Made by a program: the position numbers and the translations under genes | The notes under the pieces: generated by a model | The model's input: only the letters and a program-made list of their open reading frames with translations | Told to the model about the DNA's origin: nothing | Database searches by the model: none | Assembly: GCA_027627225.1 (NCBI GenBank) | Contig: CM051034.1 | Span: 9,462,058-9,526,057 of the forward strand | Direction: 5' to 3' | Length of the DNA stretch: 64,000 nucleotides | From: Congeria kusceri | Taxonomy: Eukaryota > Mollusca > Bivalvia > Myida > Dreissenidae | In this document: piece by piece, positions 44,980 through 56,145 of the stretch | How the letters are laid out: every line of letters begins with the position of its first letter | Position numbering within the stretch: position 1 is the first letter of the stretch

Positions 44980-46077
44980 ATAATAATAATCTTCCTTTAT
45001 CAGATTATTTTTACTCATAATTTGTTAAGGATTACTTTGTTAAAATCGATTATTATGTTCTATGCGTCATAATATTTCTACAGAATACCACTGATGATCG
45101 GCGTCTTTACAGAACTTAAGCATGTAGTATAATTATTGTTATAGCGCCTACATCATGCTCAACAAAAACAACATAATACCCATGGTAATTTGAACAGTCA
45201 TGCTGGACCGGTAAGTCGAGATCACTATTTTAGGATGAATATACCACTATATGTTGCAACCTAATATAGAATAACAATGCAACAAGATTGATTGAGACCT
45301 ATTTCAAAATATAAACGTTGATTATGCTGTTTATCAAAACATTTCTTGAGTCTCATTATACAAGAACAAAATAAATTTCCATGCCTTTGGTGGGATTCGA
45401 ACCCATAACCTCCGAGTTACGAGACGAGCACTACCACTGAGCTATGATGGCTTATACCTATAATTTGATGAGTTAACCTATTCATACCACTGATTAAAAC
45501 ACACACAAAATGTAAACAAACATGAGATAAAATCTAGCAGCTTTTTTTCCGAAAATGTTTATTTTCTCTATGTTTTTGAAAAACCTTAATGTTTTCATTT
45601 TGGCTTTATACATGTTGAAGGAAATTCAAAGCATTGTCAATTCATTGTTTAAAATTATACATGTAAACAAACTTGACCTTTAGTTACCGGTCCGGCATCT
45701 TTAACAAAATTTGAGTAGTAATGTGAAATGCTAGTAAACAATGTTTCTAGATTTATTGCACGTGTACATGTACAAACTGCTCATTTCATATGTACTTTAT
45801 ATTTTTATGTTTGCTATCTTTATTTTTTTGTATTTAAATGTAATATATGAAAAGTTTATTTATTCCAATTCACAATTAAATACTTCTATAATCTAGAGTT
45901 TTAATTTAGTTTCAATCTACTATTTAAAGTCAAAACTGCCAAACACAGGTTACATTTCAATTTATTACTTTAATACAACATGTAATGTCAACAGTACATA
46001 TAGCAAACATCATAATTACATCAACATTTGCATATCAGTGCTCCAGCTTCCCTAACTAACATGATCAATAAACATAG
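44980..46077. other. Convergent intergenic region of the Harbinger element
   Basis: AT-rich spacer between the two convergent transposon genes, much poorer in G+C than they are. Besides the tRNA-like stretch listed below I see nothing coding. Confidence 0.45.
45383..45451 (-). mobile_element. tRNA-Thr(CGT)-like sequence, probably SINE head or tRNA pseudogene
   Basis: Read on the minus strand it begins GCCATCATAGCTCAGTGGTA, has a perfect A-box (TAGCTCAGTGG), the loop CTCGTAA (anticodon CGT) and a perfect B-box GGGTTCGAATCCC. The acceptor stem pairs at about 4 of 7 positions and the anticodon stem is poor, so a functional tRNA is unlikely. It lies inside the Harbinger element, as expected of a SINE insertion. 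Confidence 0.5.
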
Positions 46078-47349
46078 CTAATGGGGGAGGAGCATGTCAT
46101 CTTGCCACGGCACCCTTCCAGCGGGCGAGTTACACCACTGCATGATGAGGTTCCTCTGGGCCTTGGCTAGCCTGACATCTCTGTTGGGTCCTGGTACTCT
46201 ATCAGGCATCGTGTCTTCAAGGTTCCTGCCTTCTCGCCAAGCACCAAGCACCAGGGCTCCATCTGGACGCTCCCAGTCCAACAGCCTGTTCTGCATCACC
46301 GGGTAACGTGTTCTCATCAGGTTGTGAAGGAATACGCACGCCTTGACCAGCAGTCTGACGGTATCAGCTTTATGCATCATAGTAGTCAGAAGAACTTGAA
46401 ATCTGTTGGCGAGGATCCCGAACGTATTTTCAACTACCCGTCTGGCCCGCGACAGTCTATAGTTAAATATCCTTTGCTCCCTGGTCATGTCCCTGTTAGC
46501 GTAGGGCTTCATCATGTAGGTCCGTAGTCCGAACGCATCGTCACCTACTAGGAAGTAGGGTACATCCTGTGTGTCACCTGGCAGCGGATCCGGCTCTGGG
46601 AAGCCCGCGATGTCATTGTTCTGCAGACCCTCCTTGAACTCACTTTCATTGTAGATGTGGGCATCAGAGGAGGACCCCTTGCCGCTTACGTCTATCCACA
46701 GGAACTTGTAGTCAGAAGACACGACTGCTAGGAGGATAACACTGAAGAAGCCTTTATAGTTGAAGTAGTCGGACCCAGTGTTGGCAGGAGCTTTACACGC
46801 AATATGCTTCCCATCTATAGCCCCAATCACATGCGGAAAATTCCATCTGTGGTACCAATCATCAGCTAACTGGCGCCACTGGGCCTCAGTGTCTGGCGGC
46901 GAGAGCATCTCATGAGCATACTCGTGGACGATGGCCTCACAGACTTCACGCACCACCAGACTTATGGTGTTGTGGGGGACCCTCCAGGCATATTGCATCT
47001 CACGGTACTTGGAGCCAGAGGCAAGGTGCCTCAGGGTGATAGCAACCTTGAGTCCTGGTGCAAGGGGTGCTCTCCAGTTGGAGGTCTCCTTGGTAAGGGC
47101 TGGTGTCAGTCTCTGCACAATTTCATCGTACATCGCAGGAGGCATCCTCATAAAGTTCTGAAAGGCTCTTGGATCTTCGTTACGCAGCTCGACCATGAGA
47201 CAGTCGTAAAGCCCCAGCTGAGGTCTCCTCGCAATCCAGTCACGCACCCAGATATTCCGTACCACCCTCCTCCTCCTCCTCCTTCTACTTCTCTTAGCAA
47301 GGATATGTTGGGCCTGAAAATTGCTGTATTTATTATTTATATGCCGCAA
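46078..47349 (-). CDS. PIF/Harbinger transposase (DDE_Tnp_4, HARBI1-like)
   Basis: RNase-H-fold transposase that cuts and joins Harbinger ends at TWA targets. The 423-aa frame is intact. An Arg-rich N-terminus (RSRRRRRRRVVRN, residues 20-32) is a likely nuclear localisation signal, followed by a helix-turn-helix-like region (about 60-140). Catalytic residues: D179 in VIGAIDGKHI, D270 in FLVGDDAF, E307 in RRVVENTFG, a DD36E spacing usual in the family. ISGKGSSSD-like VSGKGSSSDAHIYNES (221-236) and CVFLHNLM (338-345) are family blocks. Near the start, TTTTCAG|GCCCAACAT looks like a splice acceptor, so residues 1-12 (MRHINNKYSNFQ) may be intron and the true start could lie in an upstream exon. 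It converges on the DNA-binding protein gene of the same element. Confidence 0.93.
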   Translation of the reverse strand: MRHINNKYSNFQAQHILAKRSRRRRRRRVVRNIWVRDWIARRPQLGLYDCLMVELRNEDPRAFQNFMRMPPAMYDEIVQRLTPALTKETSNWRAPLAPGLKVAITLRHLASGSKYREMQYAWRVPHNTISLVVREVCEAIVHEYAHEMLSPPDTEAQWRQLADDWYHRWNFPHVIGAIDGKHIACKAPANTGSDYFNYKGFFSVILLAVVSSDYKFLWIDVSGKGSSSDAHIYNESEFKEGLQNNDIAGFPEPDPLPGDTQDVPYFLVGDDAFGLRTYMMKPYANRDMTREQRIFNYRLSRARRVVENTFGILANRFQVLLTTMMHKADTVRLLVKACVFLHNLMRTRYPVMQNRLLDWERPDGALVLGAWREGRNLEDTMPDRVPGPNRDVRLAKAQRNLIMQWCNSPAGRVPWQDDMLLPH

Positions 47350-47876
47350 ATCAGAAGTGATACAGACGTGATTAGGCAGTGAACATTCGTATTTAGCACT
47401 TGTTCGAGACGTCGTTTAAACGGTCTTAGGTAGTGCTATGTGCGCGGAAAACCCCACTTGTCAGTGATAAGCCGCAAAACACACGCCATTTCCCTTGATA
47501 CCAACGCGTAACACCCGTCCGATGACCGTGCTCTGCCCGTGACAGCCCGCTAAACTTTCGCGTCTTACTGCGTCTTCCAAAGTTTTAATCACTGCCGGAA
47601 CACGGATTATCACGTGTGTTTCACGCGTGTTGCACGTCTTTACCACGTGTAACACCCGTGGTTGTCCGCGGTATAAAGTTTTGAGCAGTTCAAAACTTTT
47701 TTCCGCGTCCAACGCCGTTCCGAATTTTCCCCGCGTCCTGCCACGTCTGAACATCGACTTTAGCTCGTCTTAAACTCGACATCAACGCGAACAACATCGT
47801 CTGCTTCACGGGAGATCAATTTTTGACGAGTTGTGGCCGTGATTAAGCCGTAAATCGCTGTGTGACCGGGCCTTAA

Positions 47877-48419
47877 ACTAGATTAGTTTATACTGTGTTC
47901 TGTGGTTTAATTTCCACATTATTACTTAAAAAGTAATATCATTAATAGTAACAATAACAATAGACATTCTGCAGTAAGTTAACAAATACAAATACGCAAT
48001 AAAAAATCGGCATCTTATAAAAACTAAAAATTTATCAGTTGGTCATTTGGAATATTTATGTGGCTAAATTGTCGTTCGCAACATGTTGTTAAACATTGTA
48101 GATCTTGCGATAATATAAATTTACATGAAGCTGTATATTTCCATACAAACCCAATTTGGGGAAATACATTAATATATAAAACTGAATCAATAATACGAGT
48201 ACGATGGACTGTTAGCACAATTGATAATTTATGCATGATCTTGTATTTCATATTTACCATCAGCTACAAAAAGTATTATAAACCACATTTCTATTTAGAT
48301 ATATTTAAGGTGTACATTAGAAAAATCACATAAGATATACTTTATAACAATCACATAAGTGGTACATAATAACAAACACATACGAGGTACTTTATAACAT
48401 AATGTGTACATTATTACAG
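47877..48419. other. Intergenic, AT-rich
   Basis: No supported gene. The frames of up to 91 codons are not recognisable. Confidence 0.35.
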
Positions 48420-49745
48420 GCACATAATGTGTACTGTATAACAAGCACATAAGATGTACAGTACAAACAGGCACATAAGATGTACAGTACAACAGGCACA
48501 TAAGATGTACAGTACAACAGGCACATAATATGTACAGTACAACAGGCACATAATATGTACAGTACAACAGGCACATAATATGTACAGTACAACAGGCACA
48601 TAATATGTACAGTACAACAGGCACATAAGATGTACAGTACAACAGGCACATAATATGTACAGTACAACAGGCATATAAGATGTACAGTACAACAGGCACA
48701 TAAGATGTACAGTACAACAGGCACATAATATGTACAGTACAACAGGCATATAAGATGTACAGTACAACAGGGACATAAGATGTACAGTACAACAGGCACA
48801 TAATATGTACAGTACAACAGGGACATAAGATGTACAGTACAACAGGCAGATAAGATGTACAGTACAACAGGGACATAAGATGTACAGTACAACAGGCATA
48901 TAAGATGTACAGTACAACAGGCACATAATATGTACAGTACAACAGGCACATAAGATGTACAGTACAACAGGCACATAATATGTACAGTACAACAGGCATA
49001 TAAGATGTACAGTACAACAGGCACATAATATGTACAGTACAACAGGCATATAAGATGTACAGTACAACAGGCACATAAGATGTACAGTACAACAGGGACA
49101 TAAGATGTACAGTACAACAGGCATATAAGATGTACAGTACAAACAGGCACATAAGATGTACAGTACAACAGGCACATAAGATGTACAGTACAACAGGCAC
49201 ATAATATGTACAGTACAACAGGCATATAAGATGTACAGTACAAACAGGCACATAAGATGTACAGTACAACAGGCACATAAGATGTACAGTACAACAGGCA
49301 CATAATATGTACAGTACAACAGGCATATAAGATGTACAGTACAACAGGCACATAAGATGTACAGTACAACAGGCACATAAGATGTACAGTACAACAGGCA
49401 CATAAGATGTACAGTACAACAGGCACATAAGATGTACAGTACAACAGGCACATAAGATGTACAGTACAACAGGCACATAAGATGTACAGTACAACAGGCA
49501 CATAAGATGTACAGTACAACAGGGACATAAGATGTACAGTACAACAAGCACATAAGATGTACAGTACTACAAGCACATATAAGATGTACAGTACAACAGG
49601 CGCATATGATGTACAGTACAACAGGCACATAAAATGTACAGTACAACAGGCACAACATGTGTACTGTATAACAGGCACATAAGATGTACAGTACAACAGG
49701 CACATAAGGTGTACATTACAACAGGCACATAAGGTACACAGTATA
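48420..49745. repeat. 25-bp minisatellite, about 53 copies
   Basis: Unit ACAGTACAACAGGCACATAA plus GATGT. Variants: AAGATGT/AATATGT, GGCACA/GGCATA/GGGACA, and AACAG/AAACAG. With a 25-bp period the minus-strand reading shifts frame by one base each copy, and no unit contains a minus-strand stop in any phase, so three frames of 418-453 codons stay open across it (Leu/Cys/Val/Tyr-rich). They are artefacts of the array. It ends only a few bases from the GPCR pseudogene. Confidence 0.96.
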
Positions 49746-49761
49746 GCATGCACATAATCAC

Positions 49762-50785
49762 TTATCTTTGATTTTGTAATGAGTTATTTGCACTGAACTG
49801 GATTATTACAGAACATGTTTTTGATAGCATTGACGATATGGCTTTTATAGCATGTCTTCTAAATGAAGTACTTAGAGCCACGTAGAGCAAAGGGTTGGAA
49901 AAGTTGTGTACACAATAGAGTCTCGAAACGAGGTAGATGGACGTTGAATATGTCAAGTCCGGTAGAGTCAGCAATATGACCGCGATCCCTGGTATAGTGG
50001 TGGTCAGCACGAACACGACCGAAACAATCCCCATCAGTTGAGTGGTATTTGCTACTTTTGTCTGCGTAACGCTCATCGCTGATATGGTGATTTTGGGCTG
50101 AATAACAGACAGCCGCCCTACTTTCTGAGTGATTTTGCAGTACAAAATGCATGTCAGCATGTTACAGAACAGCACTATTACGAATAATGTGATGTACAAA
50201 TACGACTGCAGCATTGCGTGTTGCCGGACGTAAATACAATACTAGTATCCGTTGTTATCGTTCGATGATGTAATTATTGAGCTCATTGACACTGATAAAC
50301 AAAACAAAATAAAACACATGCCAAGGTATTTAACACCATTTGTTGACATAACGCGGAGCGTTTCTATTTAGGCGTTTGATTTTCTATACCGACAAACAGC
50401 CGTGAACGCGATGAGCAAACTTGCTGAGAGAAAACACGTATTCAGGACAATGTTGTGGATTTTACACAGTGCCGATGGTGCAAACTGGTGCTAAACATGA
50501 AGTGCGATGGCAATGAAGATTGGAGCGCAGACACACATGCAGCGATGCAATGTCGCACACTGCTAGGTAGAACACCATCCAATCCGTTGCAGACCTCTTA
50601 CGCAGATTTCTATGCACATGAATGACCATGGCATTACCAGGCACACACATACAGAAGGCTACGGATAGGTATGTAACCATGACCCTCTTAGCCCATAGGG
50701 GGACTAAGGTCACAATGGGTTGAAATTGGTCTTCTGCATAACTAACGTTGTCAACAGATGAGTTGGAACTTTGAAACACTTCCAT
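49762..50785 (-). pseudogene. Class A (rhodopsin-like) GPCR pseudogene
   Basis: A single-exon receptor of about 340 codons. From the Met at 50785, an N-terminus with two N-glycosylation sites (NSS, NVS) is followed by TM1 (YLSVAFCMCVPGNAMVIHV, with the GN motif) and TM2 (FYLAVCDIASL, LAxxD). Then the frame shifts by one base near 50520, where CAPIFIAIALHV continues TM2 in a second frame. In that frame come a TAG, then TM3 (CKIHNIVLNTCFLSASLLIA, FTAVCRYRK, with Cys3.25 and CRYR in place of DRY), a TAA, a TM4-like segment, a TAG, TM5, TM6 and TM7 with NPLLY. One frameshift plus three in-frame stops means it cannot make a receptor; ligand class is not determinable. The two intact pieces could mislead gene callers. 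Confidence 0.85.
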
Positions 50786-50869
50786 CTCAAAATTTAAAAA
50801 CAATGTGCTTCCGGATCTTCTATGACATCTTGTCTTCAGTATCGCAGAACTGAAATAGATCATTATCAT

Positions 50870-51746
50870 TCAAATACACTAAATTGCACTATTTGAACTA
50901 CACTATGTTGACATTAACTACTTATTTGCATATAATATTTACTTTTTGGCACAACAAAACCGCTTAAGGTTCTCTTTTTGAAAACACATCTTACTGGTTA
51001 TAGTGAAAACATTGTGTCTAAAGGTTTGTCAAAAACTGTGCGAACAGCTCTATTTGCAGGCAATTTATATAAAATGTGATCTTCAGATAAAATACATAGC
51101 AAAAAAAATAAAAATAAACAATTCGTTTTAATATCTTATTTCATTTCGATAAACGCTGCCATCACCATCAGAGATGGAAATATTTTGTGAATTCCCAGTT
51201 GTTAAAAAAGACATTGTTTCCACTGAGGTTACATGAAAACGTGTTATAAATGGCATGCTAACATGTATATTCACAAATATTAATAGACTTTGTGATGTTA
51301 ATGTTATCAAATGAGCACAACGTGCGACGTTCCTTTGGTTCATATGCCATTTATCAAATTTTGGACGGAGGGCTGTGACGGCACAACTCAGTGTTTGCTT
51401 CCTTGTAAGAGGACATGCTCACATCATGTACGTTTATTAAATTACTGATTAATGTCATACCATCCCTAGAGACGGCCACATATTCCATTGTAGTCTTCCC
51501 GTGGCTCATTGTCTTGTGGGAAATAATAACTTTATAATTGTGATAATGAAATTTTTCTCTTGATACCTTGTCTTCACCACTGCATTAGACCTCAAAGAAG
51601 TTATGGAATAATCTATCGTGCAAATGCATGTACCGGTACCTCATTCTAGAGTAGCTGTAAGCTTTCAAAACAACAAGGGATAGGCTAATTGCAATTGTAA
51701 CATGTGATTGTAGAGAAGTATATCGACACAATAACAAAACATTTAT
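50870..51746. other. Intergenic, nothing recognised
   Basis: AT-rich sequence upstream of the GPCR pseudogene. No supported frame or repeat. Confidence 0.35.
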
Positions 51747-51940
51747 ATTTGCGTTCTCCACATTCCGAGTTCATTTGTGGGACAATAAACTATACAACAA
51801 TCAAACTGGATTGAAAAGGGCTGACGCAAAGCGTCAACCGTCGTTTATTAAAACAGAGAAAGAATTTGAAAAGCAATATATATAGACCCGTATGCAAAAT
51901 TGTCCCATAAAGTTGGACGAACCACAAAGTCCATAAAATA
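51747..51940. mobile_element. Partial copy of a TTTGCGCTCTCC element
   Basis: About 192 bp from TTTGCGTTCTCCACATTCCG to CACAAAGTCCATAAAA is nearly identical to 52307-52499. The right terminus present in the second copy is missing here. Confidence 0.75.
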
Positions 51941-52306
51941 TATTATGCAAGGTACAACATGTCATATGCAACATGGTGGTAAGTTTGCAAAATACACAAA
52001 GTTAGTAGTAAACAAAAGGAATACATAATAAAAAGATAATACGTGTCAAATCAATTTAATGTACAGTAAAACGATGACGCAGGAGGAAGGGGAGGGATGG
52101 TGGTTAAAGTTGAGCATGTGCGAAATGCAGCTGCTTTGTTCCGATCTTGTTGACGAATAATTCAACTTCCGGTAATTTGGGGTTACAAAGCAGTAATTTA
52201 ATATTGGCAATTATAGGTTACACACCAGTCACGGTGTTAACAAATAGAAAGGAGCTCCAATATAAATTAATGTATAATTCCTGCGTCTTATAAATTATAG
52301 TTTTAT

Positions 52307-52530
52307 ATTTGCGCTCTCCACATTCCGAGTTCATTTGTGGGACAATAAACTATACAACAATCAAACTGGATTGAAAAGGGCTGACGCAAAGCGTCAACCG
52401 TCGTTTATTAAAACAGAGAAAGAATTTGAAAAGCAATATATATAGACCCGTATGCAAAATTGTCCCATAAAGTTGGACGAACCACAAAGTCCGTAAAACC
52501 GTCCAACCAAGGAAAGGGAGAGCGCAAACC
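52307..52530. mobile_element. MITE with TTTGCGCTCTCC inverted ends
   Basis: It starts TTTGCGCTCTCCACATTCC (about 52311) and ends CCAAGGAAAGGGAGAGCGCA plus AA (about 52530); the terminal 12 bp are perfect inverted repeats. The 60-codon minus-strand frame across it is not a gene. Direct duplicate of 51747-51940 with about 370 bp in between, so recombination between copies or two insertions are possible. Confidence 0.7.
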
Positions 52531-53995
52531 ATTAAAGGAAAGTGCTATGGTCCCAGTTAAAATCCTGGTACGGGAGATGTAAAATCTAGGTAAACATATA
52601 CATATTTACAAGCATGTTGTAGTAATATTTGCAGTAAATATAGTGATGCATTACATAAAAGAATATGAAAAAACAACAACAATACAACAATGTATAAATC
52701 TTAGATATATGCAAAAATCAGACAAGAGTGACTAGCTACGAATTCATGACATTTAACAGCCTGTAAGTAGATGTGGGATGACTGGCTTTAAGGTAAACGT
52801 TCAGATTATAAACTAGATGGCACCAGATAGGTCATAACAAAACTTAACAATCTACAAAATAAAATGACAAAACGAAACATTTTCGATACTGAGATCATAC
52901 GTAATAGCTGTTATTGTAGTAAAAACATGGTCCTTAGAAACAAGAGTTAACAAATTGGAAAGAAACACGGGATTAGATCATATGTGGACCGACTTAATAA
53001 TTTTAAGGATAAATTATTTACAAAACATTTAGTACTACGCGGTGTGAAATCAAATTATTGGACATATAAAATACGCCCATCGGCAATGTTATAAATTGCA
53101 TGGGTTTTGCGTTTGTAAATCCTAAATACTACAAATACACGCAAAGTATTGGTAAAATAAAGTCGTGAAATATGAACAATTATGTACACAATGACATATA
53201 ACGAAAACTATTGAAAGGGAATTACATAACTGAATATGATGTGGCGTAGGATTAAAAACATACACGTATTAACATGATGATGAAGCATTGTATAATTCGC
53301 TGATGATCAAGACAAAGACAATACCATAATGTAATTACCATAATCGGTAATGCAAATACATGATATATAAAAAAAATATTTACAAAGTAGCAATGTGTAA
53401 CATCTTAGTTAAAACTAGTTAGTACATTACTTTCTATGGGCAATTTTAAACGAGCTTGAAAATTAAGTACTTCTTTACCTGTCATTGTAATATCGTTCCG
53501 CCTTTCATTCAGCCTTTGTCTTGTCTGTTTATATGCATGCTTGCCATTGCAGTATAAATTGTGGTTTTGTTAAAAAGCTCACCCAAATTAACATTATGTC
53601 TATTTCGGATATTTGGATAAGTGTTCAGGAACTAATTGAGTGTAAGCAGTTAATGCGTATTGATAGTTAATTTGATTTGTAATAATGCTCAAAAGACCAA
53701 TTACTGTATATTAAGTTTGTGTTAAAGTAAAACGTATTACAGCAAACGTAAATGTGTATTACATCACCATTTTAGAATTATTACAATTGGAAATACATTA
53801 ACAATGTAGATCTAGTTATTAGTAGTTGATGCTAGTAGAATTACTGTATAATTCTTGTTTTTGTATTTATTTTCAGGTTGCTGATTCTTTTAGAAATTGC
53901 TGGATGCATGGCTGGCCAACTGCACTGGCAATTCAAAGGATCTTGAAATTGACTGTTATATATTTAAAAAAAAAAGTTCGTCTGCACAATTGATG
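52531..53995. other. Intergenic, nothing recognised
   Basis: About 1.5 kb AT-rich DNA with no frame above 60 codons of note and no clear repeat. Confidence 0.35.
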
Positions 53996-54547
53996 TTTTT
54001 TTAGCTCACCTAAGCACAACGTGCTCATGGTGAGCTTTTGTGATAGCTTTTTGTCCGTCGTTCGTCGGAAGTCGTTACCTTGTGAACACTGTAGAGGTGA
54101 CATTTTTTTGCCCAATCTTCATGAAACTTGGTCAGAACATTTGTCCCAATGATATCTCGGCCGAGTTCAAATCTGGGTCATGTGGGGTCAAAAACTAGGT
54201 CACTAGGTCAAATTGAAGAAAAAGCTTGTTAACACTCTAGAAGTCACATTTTTTTGCCCAATCTTCATGAAACTTGGTCAGAACATTTGTCCCAATGGTA
54301 TCTCGGCCGAGTTCGAATATGAGTCATGTGGGGTCAAAAACTAGGTCACTAGGTCAAATTGAAAAAGCTTCAATTCCAATATGTACTTCAAAATTGTATA
54401 TGTCTGTTGTCACGTACGTTTTTCAAACCATGATGATTTCCATCAGTCCGTATCAGTATATCCATATCCGTATAAAAATCTAATACATGGATTGTTCGAC
54501 CAATGAAACTCGGGTGAGCGACCCAGGGCATTTTGGCCCGCTTGTTT
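53996..54547 (+). mobile_element. Short HINE-like element (AGCTCACCT family)
   Basis: It starts TTTTTTTAGCTCACCTAAGC and GTGCTCATGGTGAGCTTTTG, and ends CTCGGGTGAGCGACCCAGGG, then TTTTGGCCCGCTTGTTTTA. The interior has two tandem units of about 131 bp containing TTGCCCAATCTTCATGAAAC, TTGGTCAGAACATTTGTCCC and GGTCACTAGGTCAAATTGAA. Non-coding. Confidence 0.82.
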
Positions 54548-56145
54548 TATTTATGTTTCATTTTTACCAGTAGTAATTAACAAATCATATACACCTTAGG
54601 AAAAGTAGGCATGCCTTACAGAGAAAGGAAATTGCAATAAATTTATAGAATTAATGAAAATGCCTTGAAACTTATAGCTGAAACACTGTACATGTCACTC
54701 TTATTGCAGAGTCATGACTGGAAATATTGACTAAATCAGTGTATGTATAAGACTTATGCCAGCTTATACGTGATATTATATGTGCATACATATAATTAAC
54801 AAATTTTAATTACACTGTTTAAACCTTTATTTGATTTATTATTTCAAATCAAACAAATAATAACACAGTTAATTCACACATAGGTTCTTATGTCTTGTCC
54901 AAACCAAAACAACTACATATATATTTCTGGTTAATAATGACACAATGCTAATGTACATATAGGCAATACATGTTCTTCAGTGAAATACAATTGTCAATTT
55001 ATTGCTTACAATATATTTTAATAACTGAACATGTTTACTTTCACAATAAATGTATACATGTGAAGCATTATTTATATATATTTGCAGATCAACCATTTCA
55101 ACTGTATACAAATAATGGGCACATTCCTATAGTAAAATATCTACATTAAAATATTCACTGAAATAATTTGATGCAGTATAGGCTCAGGCAATGCACACCA
55201 TCAAACAAAAATAGTACTACATAATTGAACATATTTAAATTTAATTGCTCAATGTTCTCTAAAGCTACAGATAAAAGTTATTAAATTATCATTTTAAACA
55301 TAGAATAAGTTTTCTTCACCTTTCAAACGGACAACACATGCTTGGGGTATGTTGCAAAGTTTGTAAGATGTCCTCGTTATTGCTTTGTTTGATACATTGT
55401 TAATATTCACATTTTATAACTTATTCATATAAAATTCTTATTGTAGAAAGTGTTTTTTTTTTCATTTGACATTTTATAATGTCGTGATAAATCCACTAGA
55501 TACAATAGTAATCACACAGATGAACAGCGAAATTTCTGTTTATGAACTTTCTTGTCTTGTGAAGTTGGAAGAGAACAGTATCACACATGTTGTGGCTTTT
55601 TTCTGTTCTTTCTATTTTCTTACTGTTGCACTGATGCCTTGGGGTGGAAACTGCACGCTGAAAAAATATAACAGTTTAAATAAATTATTAATATCAATAA
55701 ATTAATCATTTTTTTAATTTATTATTTTTAGTTTGTTTGACCAATTCATATTATTTTAATAAGGGTAATGGTCTTTATTCATATTAGATTGAAATATATT
55801 ATTAGTTGTTAATTATTTAAAATAATAGAACAGTGTATTTAAAGATCTATAAATAAGCATACTAAATTTCTGGTGTATTTTATTCACTAGTAAACAACAC
55901 GTTCGACTATCCGAAATATGATGTTCAGACAGGTTATCGATATTTTTAATCGATATATATTCAACGAGATTAAAATTACTAAAAGTTCGCGATATACTAA
56001 AATATAATGTTTGGTTACAATGACAGGCAAAACGAACGCAAACAATTTAGAAAACTATGTTTTTATGTATGACATACCGTTAGTCCGCCATATTGTAGTG
56101 TCCATGAGTAATCGGCCATGGATTGGTTGACGTCAGACTAAACCT
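54548..56145. other. Intergenic, nothing recognised
   Basis: AT-rich; the 79-codon frame at 55466-55705 shows no domain and no splice context I would trust. Confidence 0.35.

Larger units (their letters stand above)
42090..47873. mobile_element. Full-length autonomous PIF/Harbinger transposon
   Basis: It begins AGGCCCGGTCACACAGCG and ends CGCTGTGTGACCGGGCCT, with the inverted similarity continuing through TACGGCTTAATCACG. TAA stands directly on both sides (42087-42089 and 47874-47876), the 3-bp duplication of this superfamily. Two divergent pairs of features fit an autonomous element: a plus-strand MADF/Myb-like DNA-binding protein (42562-44781) and a minus-strand DDE transposase (46078-47349), transcribed towards each other. 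About 400 bp inside each end are dense in CACG/CGTG motifs. The element holds its own nested MITE and a tRNA-like stretch. Confidence 0.95.

Noticed and set aside
45383..45451. Functional tRNA-Thr gene
   Set aside because: A and B boxes are perfect, but acceptor and anticodon stems are poorly paired and the site is inside a transposon; treated as SINE head or pseudogene.
48295..49753. 418-453-codon Cys/Leu-rich minus-strand frames
   Set aside because: By-product of a 25-bp tandem repeat with no stop in any phase; three equivalent frames.
51747..52530. LTR retrotransposon with short LTRs
   Set aside because: The direct repeats lack TG..CA ends, primer-binding site and polypurine tract, and the second copy has its own inverted termini, which suits a MITE better.
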